This document shows positions 1 to 5,330 of a DNA stretch of 9,318 nt, in pieces (the first letter of the stretch is position 1; each line of letters begins with the position of its first letter). Source of the stretch: JAXHTH01 sp034211115 (GTDB lineage Bacteria; Planctomycetota; Phycisphaerae; Phycisphaerales; SM1A02); contig JAXHTH010000170.1 in NCBI GenBank assembly GCA_034211115.1, positions 1 through 9,318 of the forward strand, in the 5' to 3' direction. Below the pieces are notes generated by a model. That model was not told the origin of the DNA. It was given only the letters and a program-made list of their open reading frames with translations, and searched no databases. The translations under genes and the position numbers were made by a program.

Positions 1-120
1 GAGGTCGAACCGTCCGTCGAGGTAGAACCGGAGGTAGAACCGGAACCCGAGGTCGAGGATGAACCAGTGGCGATCGCCGAAAAACCGTCCGTCGAAGTCG
101 AAGTCGAGGTGGAACCGTCC
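1..120 (+). repeat. Degenerate in-frame hexanucleotide repeat encoding an acidic EVEP tract
   Basis: The 12-mer GAGGT(C/A)GAACCG occurs at 1-12, 19-30 and 31-42, with looser copies to about 120. It encodes a Glu-Val/Glu-Pro pattern, ending in a run of four Glu-Val/Val-Glu units at residues 31-38. The near-identical nucleotide units suggest recent expansion by slippage or unequal exchange. It may extend upstream of the window. Confidence 0.75.
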
Positions 121-336
121 GACATCGGCGTGGTCGCCCTGGGCAACTTCGATCGCCAGCAGCCGAGCCGCGCCCAGCTCAACGCCTTGCGCCGCCACGT
201 GCGTCTTCTGATGAGCACCTTCAACGTGCCCGCCACGCGCCTGCGCACGCATCAGGAATGGGCGCCCACCGCCTGCCCCGGCCGCAGTCTCCAGCGCTAC
301 ATGGTCGCGAAACGCGATCACGGCGCGTTTGGATGA
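1..336 (+). CDS. N-acetylmuramoyl-L-alanine amidase (PGRP/amidase_2 family), C-terminal part
   Basis: The frame is open from base 1 and ends at TGA 334-336, so only the last 111 residues are present and the start lies outside the window. Residues 41-100 match the end of the zinc amidase fold: the strand IGVVALGNFD (42-51), then a helix, then THQEWAPTACPG (83-94). In T7-lysozyme-like amidases the His and Cys of this last block are zinc ligands; here they would be H84 and C92. The enzyme would cleave the MurNAc-L-Ala amide bond of peptidoglycan, presumably in the cell envelope. Residues 1-40 are an acidic Glu/Val/Pro repeat placed directly before the GNF strand, where related proteins normally have continuous catalytic-domain sequence. 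The GTG at 67 is not the start, because the repeat and frame continue upstream of it. The family call is fairly safe; the full architecture cannot be seen. Confidence 0.85.
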   Translation, partial: EVEPSVEVEPEVEPEPEVEDEPVAIAEKPSVEVEVEVEPSDIGVVALGNFDRQQPSRAQLNALRRHVRLLMSTFNVPATRLRTHQEWAPTACPGRSLQRYMVAKRDHGAFG

Positions 337-351
337 GGAGAGGCCTAGAGG

Positions 352-487
352 CTTGAGTCTTGAGTCTTGAGACTTGAATCTTGAGACTCGAGGGTTGCGC
401 GCCCGAAGGCGCGTGGTGGTCCCACCGACAGTCTCGAAAGCGGGGTCTCGAGACTCAAGACTCACCGCTCAGGACTCAAGACTCACT
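352..487. repeat. Two mirrored six-unit heptamer arrays (CTTGAGT-like) between convergent genes
   Basis: The left array covers 352-393 as six contiguous heptamers: CTTGAGT, CTTGAGT, CTTGAGA, CTTGAAT, CTTGAGA, CTCGAGG. The right array covers 446-487 and, read on the minus strand, is AGTGAGT, CTTGAGT, CCTGAGC, GGTGAGT, CTTGAGT, CTCGAGA. The two arrays line up unit for unit as an inverted repeat, with 33 of 42 positions matching by my count. They are separated by 52 nt that contain a smaller perfect hairpin. The right array runs into the stop codon of the LON-domain gene (487-489). This could be a bidirectional transcription barrier or a dispersed repeat element; function is unknown. There is no spacer structure, so it is not a CRISPR array. 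Confidence 0.8.
398..413 (-). terminator. GC-rich hairpin with UUCG tetraloop in the convergent intergenic region
   Basis: CGCGCC at 398-403 pairs perfectly with GGCGCG at 408-413. On the minus-strand transcript the loop reads UUCG closed by a C-G pair, the exceptionally stable tetraloop class. It sits about 74 nt after the LON-gene stop and about 60 nt after the amidase stop. No U-tract follows on either strand, so it is not a textbook intrinsic terminator. It may act as a 3'-end stabiliser or as part of the larger inverted-repeat structure. Confidence 0.45.
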
Positions 488-1191
488 CAATTCCAGCTCA
501 TCCCCTTCGGCCACTCGCGGTAGTTCTGCCCCTCGGCGCGGTAGACGAGGCGATCGAGGTAGAGCAACTCGCCTTCGATGAGCACCGCCCGGCGCTGCGG
601 ATCCGCCTCGGCCAGCAACTGATACTTCAGCTCCGTGTCGCGCACGAGGGCGAAGCCGATCAGTTCCAGCAGGGCGTGCGTGGAAACCTCGTCGTTGTCG
701 ATCCACTTCATGAGCGACTCGACGCCGCGCAGTCGCTTGAGGCGCGGACCGGTCAGCATCTCGCGCAGATGATCGCGGACCTCGCTCATCGGCTCGGGCG
801 GCTCGTCCACCCGCTCCAGGGGCACCAGCCGGGCCAGGCGGTAGGGCCGATCGCTCTCCGGCTCGAGGATCCTGCGGATCTTCGCCCGGCACACGCCGTG
901 CAGGAGAATGTTGTAGCACCCGTCGGGAAGCGGATCGTGATGAATGATCTGGCCGATGCAGACCGCAAGTCGGACGGGGATCGCGCCGGCGCCGCCCGCG
1001 TCGCGGCGCTGCGCTGACTCGAAGGTCCCGATGGCGATCTGCCCCGATCCGTCCAGGCTTTCGCTCACCATCGCGCGGTAACGCGGCTCGAAGATGTGCA
1101 GGGGCAACACCGCGTGCGGCAGAAGCACCGTGTCCGGCAGCGGGAAGAGCGGGATCGGGTTGCCGAAGTTGACGCGGATGGTTTCCGACAT
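487..1191 (-). CDS. Stand-alone LON substrate-binding-domain protein
   Basis: This 234-residue protein matches the N-terminal substrate-binding domain of the Lon protease (PF02190-type) and nothing else of Lon: there is no AAA+ ATPase and no Ser-Lys protease domain. The diagnostic start is PLFPLPDTVLLPH (14-26) followed by LPLHIFEPRYRAM (29-41). Later LON strands include the region around ILLHGVCRAKI (95-105), then a helical C-terminal part. Single-domain LON proteins of about 200-240 residues are common in bacteria and have no firmly established role; substrate recognition or adaptor function is a guess. The ATG at 1191 has only a weak GUGAG-like sequence before it but places the domain at the expected distance from the N-terminus. 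The upstream HDOD gene ends 84 bp away on the same strand, with a hairpin between. Its TGA lies in the heptamer repeat. Confidence 0.88.
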   Translation of the reverse strand: MSETIRVNFGNPIPLFPLPDTVLLPHAVLPLHIFEPRYRAMVSESLDGSGQIAIGTFESAQRRDAGGAGAIPVRLAVCIGQIIHHDPLPDGCYNILLHGVCRAKIRRILEPESDRPYRLARLVPLERVDEPPEPMSEVRDHLREMLTGPRLKRLRGVESLMKWIDNDEVSTHALLELIGFALVRDTELKYQLLAEADPQRRAVLIEGELLYLDRLVYRAEGQNYREWPKGMSWN

Positions 1192-1204
1192 TGCTCACAT
1201 GATA

Positions 1205-1220
1205 GGCGCGTCGCCGCGCC
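1205..1220 (-). other. Perfect 6-bp GC hairpin just upstream of the LON-domain gene
   Basis: GGCGCG at 1205-1210 pairs with CGCGCC at 1215-1220. On the minus-strand transcript the loop is GCGA, a GNRA tetraloop. The base of the stem is 13 nt from the LON gene start, inside the 84-bp gap after the HDOD stop. It could partially terminate read-through, stabilise the upstream mRNA or influence ribosome access. No U-tract follows, so a terminator call is not supported. The rest of the gap (1192-1275) shows no promoter I would defend. Confidence 0.4.
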
Positions 1221-1275
1221 GCCGTGAGCCCGCGCCGTACCGGTCCGTCGGATGCACGCTCGCTCCGCGGCTGAT

Positions 1276-2163
1276 TCAGCCGAAGGTCGCCTCCACCTCG
1301 TCGTAGACCACCGGCAGATGATCGCGGACGCGGTCGATCTGCTCGCCGGTCATGCCCAGATGATCGACCACCTCGCCATCCAGTTCCAGATGAGGCAGAT
1401 CGCCCCGGAACCCGAAGCCCGCCTGGGCCGCCAGCCGATCGGCGACGTACACGATGCACGCCAGCATGCGGCTGCTCTCCGGCAGATCCATCGGGTTGTG
1501 ATGGAAACCGGTGACGTAGGCGAAGGACTTGGGGAATTTCCACGCATCACACAGGCCGGCGCCGAAGGCCTGGTGATCGACGCCGAAGACGCGCTGCTCG
1601 ATCTCGCGCATGTCCGCGGTGGGCGCGCCGTCCTCGTTGAAGGACAGCTCGTCGAACACCTGAACCAGCTCGCCGCGTTTCGCCTGCATCTCGACCATGA
1701 TGCCGATGTCGTGGATGAGACCGGCGAGGAAGGCCTCGTCGGGCAGCCCCAGGCGCAGCTCGTCGCAGACCAGCTTGCCCGCGGTCGCGGTGGCCACCGA
1801 GTGAATCCACAGGTCGCGGGCCGAGAACTTCGGACACAGCTCTCCCCCGCGGAACAGCTTCGTCAGGCTCGCCGCGATGGCGATGTTCTTCACCGCGTTC
1901 AGCCCCAGCAGGACGATGGCCCGGTTGATCGAGCCGATCTGCCGCGGCAGGCCGTAGAACGCGGAGTTGACGACCTTCAGGATCCGGCTGCACAGGGCCG
2001 GATCGTTGGAGATAATGTTGTGCAGATCCTGGGCCGTGCTGGTCGGATCCTCCACCAGCTCGATGATCTTGAGAGTGATCTCCGGCAGGGTGGCGATGTG
2101 GCTGATGCCCTTGATCGCCGAATCGACGATCGCCGCCTGCTCCGCGTTGCTCGTGGCGCCCAT
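1276..2163 (-). CDS. HDOD domain signalling protein
   Basis: This 295-residue protein is a single HDOD domain (PF08668-type) with a short N-terminal lead. Typical blocks are LPEITLKIIELVEDP (26-40), SNDPALCSRILKVVNSAFYG (52-71), INRAIVLLGLNAVKNIA (79-95) and LAGLIHDIG (146-154). HDOD proteins are usually regulatory adaptors of bacterial signalling, motility or stress networks and generally lack shown enzymatic activity. Here a nearly complete set of HD-superfamily metal-ligand candidates is kept: H121, H151-D152, H197, H221-H222 and D242. No receiver, GGDEF or EAL domain is attached. The ATG at 2163 is supported by a good Shine-Dalgarno sequence. It lies 93 bp after neuC on the same strand, so it may be co-transcribed or have its own promoter; no functional link to the sugar genes is evident. 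A role in flagellar or chemotactic control would fit the Maf context but is only inference. Confidence 0.9.
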   Translation of the reverse strand: MGATSNAEQAAIVDSAIKGISHIATLPEITLKIIELVEDPTSTAQDLHNIISNDPALCSRILKVVNSAFYGLPRQIGSINRAIVLLGLNAVKNIAIAASLTKLFRGGELCPKFSARDLWIHSVATATAGKLVCDELRLGLPDEAFLAGLIHDIGIMVEMQAKRGELVQVFDELSFNEDGAPTADMREIEQRVFGVDHQAFGAGLCDAWKFPKSFAYVTGFHHNPMDLPESSRMLACIVYVADRLAAQAGFGFRGDLPHLELDGEVVDHLGMTGEQIDRVRDHLPVVYDEVEATFG

Positions 2164-2168
2164 AGATA

Positions 2169-2175
2169 TCCCCTT
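2169..2175 (-). promoter_or_regulatory. Shine-Dalgarno sequence of the HDOD gene
   Basis: AAGGGGA on the minus strand lies 5 nt before the ATG at 2163. It is one of only two clear ribosome binding sites in the window and supports this start. The remainder of the 93-bp gap (2164-2256) holds a 5-bp GC stem (2232-2236 with 2245-2249) and no convincing promoter. Confidence 0.65.
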
Positions 2176-2256
2176 GTGTGGAGAGAACCAGACTCGAAGA
2201 TCGACCGGCTTCGGGCGCGACTTGACGGCGACCGGGAAGAACCGCCCGGAGCGCTT

Positions 2257-3372
2257 TCAGTAGGAGTTCTGCTTACGAACCGGATGGTTATCGGGCGGGA
2301 AGGTCGCCAGCAGCTCGGCGGTGCGCGGGCCCGTCCGGCCGTCTCCGTAGCGGCCGTCGTAGGCCGGCGGAGGTTCGATAAACACGCGGCGCAGGGCCTC
2401 CTCGATCGCCGGCCCATCTCCGTCGGCGCAATCGAGTACGTTGTCGGGCTTCTCGCGACCCGCCTGGCGCGGGCCGACATTGATGCACCAGAGGGGCAAT
2501 GCGGCGCACTCGATGAGCCCCGCGCTGCTGTTGCCCGCCATCGCCTTCACGCGTCGAAGCAGGCCGATGAACCGCGCGCGCGGCAGGTGCGGCACATGCA
2601 CCAGGTCCAGCGTCTGCTCGATGGCCCGCAGCACGCCGTCCCGTCCCGGATCATGGTTCGGGTGCAGGGCGAGCACGCGACCCGACTCTCGGCAGAGATC
2701 CAGCAGCCGGCGCGCGGCGGCGCATTCCTCGTCATCATCCCCGCCGACGGGGTGATGCAGAAAGACAATCTCGGGCCGGCCCAGCGCTTCGTATGCACCA
2801 TCATCAAGGGCGGGCATCTCATCGAGACCATCGATCGCGGGCGAGCCGACGACGTGCACGCGCTGCGGATCCTCGCCCATCCGGATGATGCGCTGCGCCG
2901 ATTCCTCGGTCGCGGGCAGATGGACATGGGCGAGCTTGGTGATCGCGTGCCGCATCGCCTCGTCAGCGACGCCCTCGGCGCGATCCCCGCCGTGCATGTG
3001 CGCCACGCGTATGCCGGCCACCGAAGCGGCGGCGGCGGCGGCAACTCCTTCCAGGTGGTCGCCGAGGACGAAGACTACTTCCGTCGGGTTGCTCGCAAGG
3101 TACCCGGCCAACGCGCTCACGCCTCGACCCAGCGCGCGAGCGTCTTCGAATCGACCAGTATCTCCGGGCGTGCGCATCTCGATGCGTACGACGTCCTCGA
3201 ACTCTCCCTCCACTTCGCGGACCGTGAAGGCAGGAGGGAGCAGATGGGTTCCGGTCGCGATCGCTCTCAGAATCAGGCGCGGATGGTCATCAATGGCGTG
3301 CATCGCGGGCCGCAGTAAACCGAAATCCGCGCGAGTCGCAGTCACCGCCGCGATGGTACGAGGTAGATTCAC
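2257..3372 (-). CDS. neuC: UDP-N-acetylglucosamine 2-epimerase, hydrolysing (NeuC/LegG family)
   Basis: NeuC-type enzymes hydrolyse and epimerise a UDP-HexNAc to UDP plus a ManNAc-type sugar, the substrate for NeuB; they act in the cytosol. The 371-residue length is normal for the family. Diagnostic blocks are AAVTATRADFGLL (8-20), VLGDHLEG (102-109), HMHGGDRAEG (125-134) with DEAMRHAITKLAHVHL (137-152), VGSPAIDGL (175-183), and the UDP-binding end GNSSAGLIE (280-288) with INVGPRQAGREKPDNV (297-312). Two deviations from the consensus I remember stand out: GDR-x-E is GDH-x-E (H106) and HGGE is HGGD (D130). The start is a GTG overlapping the neuB stop as GTGA, with no Shine-Dalgarno sequence, which implies translational coupling. 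Whether the substrate is UDP-GlcNAc (sialic acid route) or UDP-diacetylbacillosamine (legionaminic route) cannot be decided from the window. Confidence 0.88.
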   Translation of the reverse strand: MNLPRTIAAVTATRADFGLLRPAMHAIDDHPRLILRAIATGTHLLPPAFTVREVEGEFEDVVRIEMRTPGDTGRFEDARALGRGVSALAGYLASNPTEVVFVLGDHLEGVAAAAAASVAGIRVAHMHGGDRAEGVADEAMRHAITKLAHVHLPATEESAQRIIRMGEDPQRVHVVGSPAIDGLDEMPALDDGAYEALGRPEIVFLHHPVGGDDDEECAAARRLLDLCRESGRVLALHPNHDPGRDGVLRAIEQTLDLVHVPHLPRARFIGLLRRVKAMAGNSSAGLIECAALPLWCINVGPRQAGREKPDNVLDCADGDGPAIEEALRRVFIEPPPAYDGRYGDGRTGPRTAELLATFPPDNHPVRKQNSY

Positions 3373-4439
3373 GCCACGTGCACGCTGGCTTTGGAGGCGT
3401 CCGCTTGGTCCGGCTCGGCGATTTGCTGATCATTGAGAGGCATGTTTGCCTTCACTGCGCACGCCAAGGTACGGCCGACGATTTCCCCGAGTCGTGCCGG
3501 AGAGATGCCCGTGCCGGGGCGCTTGATCGCCAGATCTTCACGGGTCAGCGTGTGTCCGGCGGGAAGATCGCGCGTGGCGGTCAGCGATTGACGGGAGGCC
3601 TCCCGCACATCGCGCTCGGCATCGGAGACCCTTTTCTCGATCGGTCCGCGCATCGTCCAGGCGCGGTGTGCAAGGCGCACGTATTCCTTCAGACCTTGCT
3701 CATCGAGCGAGGCGGTGTGATCGGGCCCGGGCGCGCTGCGATCGTGCGTAAAGTGCTTCTCCAGCAGGCACGCCCCGCTCGCCACCGCGAGGGCGCCGGT
3801 GTCGAGGGCCGTCGTGTGATCGGAGTACCCCAGCGCGTGGGGCGTAGCGTGCAGCATCGCCAGCCGACCCCCGAGGGCGGCTTCCTCATCAGGCGTCGGA
3901 TAGGCGGAGACGCAATGCATGAAGACGTGCTCGTGCGTTCCCAGCCACGAGGCCGCCTCGGCGACCTCCTGCAGCGTCGCCGCACCGGTGCTGAGGATGA
4001 GCGGCATCCCCGCGTTCATCATCGCTTGAATCAACGGACGGTTGATGATGTCCGTCGAGGCGGTCTTGTAGGCATCGAAGGGCAGGCGCTGCGCCTCCTC
4101 GACGAGGGGGAGGCTGAAAATGCTGACGATCACGTGCAGCCCGCCGCGGTGGGCGCGCTCGATGATCGGCGCCATCTGATCCGTGGTCAGTTGCAGCCGG
4201 CGCAGCATCTCGAGCGGATCATCAGCCCCTGACCGCTTCTGGTAGGCGGCGAGCTTCGCGGCCCGGCTGAGCAGCAGGTCCGCATCGAACAACTGCAGCT
4301 TGACGGCATCGGCCCCGGCGCGCTGCGCGGCGTCGACCAGCGTCATCGCCGTCTCCGCCGACCCGTCGTGATTCACGCCCAGCTCGGCGATAATGTACGG
4401 CGGGCGGTCCGGGGCGATCTCACGTCCTGCGATACGCAT
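3369..4439 (-). CDS. neuB: N-acetylneuraminate (nonulosonate) synthase, NeuB family
   Basis: NeuB condenses a ManNAc-type sugar with phosphoenolpyruvate to make a nine-carbon nonulosonic acid in the cytosol. The 356 residues show the full two-domain layout: a TIM barrel with IAELGVNHDG (17-26), KLQLF (47-51), KTASTDI (125-131), STG (150-152), HCVSAYPTP (175-183), GYSDHT (204-209), EKHF (227-230) and GPDH (238-241), then an antifreeze-like SAF domain (about 282-341). H208 and H229 have the same 21-residue spacing as the Mn ligands H215 and H236 of the meningococcal enzyme, and R307 falls where its R314 would, so the active site looks intact. The ATG at 4439 is chosen over an in-frame start at 4520 because it has a Shine-Dalgarno AAGGG and begins the conserved domain; the extra 27 residues look non-coding. 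It overlaps neuC by 4 nt. Sialic versus legionaminic acid specificity is not settled. Confidence 0.93.
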   Translation of the reverse strand: MRIAGREIAPDRPPYIIAELGVNHDGSAETAMTLVDAAQRAGADAVKLQLFDADLLLSRAAKLAAYQKRSGADDPLEMLRRLQLTTDQMAPIIERAHRGGLHVIVSIFSLPLVEEAQRLPFDAYKTASTDIINRPLIQAMMNAGMPLILSTGAATLQEVAEAASWLGTHEHVFMHCVSAYPTPDEEAALGGRLAMLHATPHALGYSDHTTALDTGALAVASGACLLEKHFTHDRSAPGPDHTASLDEQGLKEYVRLAHRAWTMRGPIEKRVSDAERDVREASRQSLTATRDLPAGHTLTREDLAIKRPGTGISPARLGEIVGRTLACAVKANMPLNDQQIAEPDQADASKASVHVA

Positions 4440-4446
4440 CACGACA

Positions 4447-4451
4447 CCCTT
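4447..4451 (-). promoter_or_regulatory. Shine-Dalgarno sequence deciding the neuB start
   Basis: AAGGG on the minus strand lies 7 nt before the ATG at 4439. It favours this start over the ATG at 4520. Confidence 0.6.
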
Positions 4452-4466
4452 GGCTTCTCGGCACAC

Positions 4467-4494
4467 AGGGTATCTTCGGCAACCGCCGTGCCAA
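4467..4494 (-). promoter_or_regulatory. Possible sigma70-like internal promoter before neuB
   Basis: On the minus strand TTGGCA (4494-4489) is followed after 16 nt by TACCCT (4472-4467). The -35 matches the E. coli consensus at five of six positions, the -10 at only three. A transcript would begin near 4460, about 20 nt before neuB and just ahead of its Shine-Dalgarno sequence. The 99-bp gap between neuA and neuB is the only substantial break in the sugar operon, which makes an internal promoter reasonable, but the -10 is poor and promoter rules for this organism are unknown. Confidence 0.22.
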
Positions 4495-4538
4495 CCTGAA
4501 TTCGCGCGCGCGGGCAGCAAAAGCAGCTTCAGAGACGC

Positions 4539-5330
4539 TCAGGTCGCATCGCTTGTAGGCCGTGTGGCTTGTACGGATTGTGTTTGGGTGCTGTCGGCGT
4601 CGCGCAGGTTCTGCGCTGAGGCGTGCGAAAGGCGGCGAGTCAAAACGACGTGCGCTAGATCAGAATCGATTTCTGAGTCCACGTCGATGACCGAGCCCGA
4701 CGGCGTGATGATGCCGCGGCGATCTCTCCCAAGAAACGCGTGCGGCTCCCCCTCGACGCTCGTAAACAGCGATTCTCGCCGAACGGCGATCACACCGCCG
4801 TCGGGTAGGAATCGCTCGGGCAGGTCCTGTCGGCGGTATGGCACATTTGCCTGGTAGGGGGTCACGGTGCTTGTGCTCAGGTCGATCGTGCTCGTCCACA
4901 ACGGATGATGCTTGCCGACATCGCAATACGACTGCACGCTGTCCGCACCGGTTTCGATGAGCTTCCGCACGGCGCGATCGATGAGGCCATCCGGCCGCAC
5001 GGGAACGTTCGCGTAGAGGATGACGACGATTCGCTCCTCGCCGCCGTCTGTCTCGATGGCATGTCGCACGGCGGCGTCGACGGTCGCGGTATCGCCGGCC
5101 AGTCCCGCGGGCCGATCGACGACCGCGAGATTCTCCCCCCGCGCGATCGACTTCATCTCCTCGCAATCGGTGGAGACGACGATGCGATCAACGAGGCCTG
5201 CCCCTTTTGCATCCTGAATCGTGTACCACACCATGGGCTTGCCGAGCAGGCGGCGCGTGTTCTTCCCCGGCAGGCCCTTGCTGCCCGCCCGGCCGATGAT
5301 CACCGCGATGACGCCGCCTTCGATGCTCAT
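4539..5330 (-). CDS. neuA: CMP-nonulosonate cytidylyltransferase (acylneuraminate cytidylyltransferase, NeuA/LegF type)
   Basis: NeuA activates the nonulosonic acid with CTP to give a CMP-sugar, the donor for glycosyltransferases. The 263-residue protein has the family's N-terminal nucleotide loop GRAGSKGLPGKN (13-24), VVSTDCEEM (51-59), RPAGLAGDTATVD (73-85), LPDGGVIAVRR (175-185) and the late acidic pair D216-x-D218, the position of the metal-binding aspartates of bacterial CMP-sialate synthetases. The usual LQPTSPLR block is replaced by LYANVPVR (105-112), an atypical donor-pocket sequence. A roughly 28-residue Ser/Thr/Gln/Ala-rich tail follows the last conserved helix. The ATG at 5330 overlaps the stop of the upstream glycosyltransferase gene as ATGA and has no Shine-Dalgarno sequence, indicating translational coupling. 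A longer frame back to 5411 would run through that gene's end and is rejected. neuB follows after 99 bp. Confidence 0.88.
   Translation of the reverse strand: MSIEGGVIAVIIGRAGSKGLPGKNTRRLLGKPMVWYTIQDAKGAGLVDRIVVSTDCEEMKSIARGENLAVVDRPAGLAGDTATVDAAVRHAIETDGGEERIVVILYANVPVRPDGLIDRAVRKLIETGADSVQSYCDVGKHHPLWTSTIDLSTSTVTPYQANVPYRRQDLPERFLPDGGVIAVRRESLFTSVEGEPHAFLGRDRRGIITPSGSVIDVDSEIDSDLAHVVLTRRLSHASAQNLRDADSTQTQSVQATRPTSDAT

Noticed and set aside
352..487. CRISPR-like array
   Set aside because: Units are contiguous 7-mers without spacers and appear in two opposite orientations; no cas genes are present.
476..1543. 355-codon minus-strand frame across the LON and HDOD genes
   Set aside because: It spans the intergenic gap and reads both genes in a different frame, giving arginine-rich nonsense.
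2232..2249. Terminator between neuC and the HDOD gene
   Set aside because: There is only a 5-bp stem with an 8-nt loop and no U-tract; too weak to call.
1252..3318. 688-codon open frame on the plus strand
   Set aside because: It runs antisense through the HDOD and NeuC genes, both with clear family motifs; its translation is rich in His, Arg, Gln and Asp with no recognisable domain, as expected for a shadow frame in GC-rich DNA.
4440..4520. Longer neuB start at ATG 4520
   Set aside because: The extra 27 residues have no family counterpart, and the ATG at 4439 has a Shine-Dalgarno AAGGG at 7 nt.
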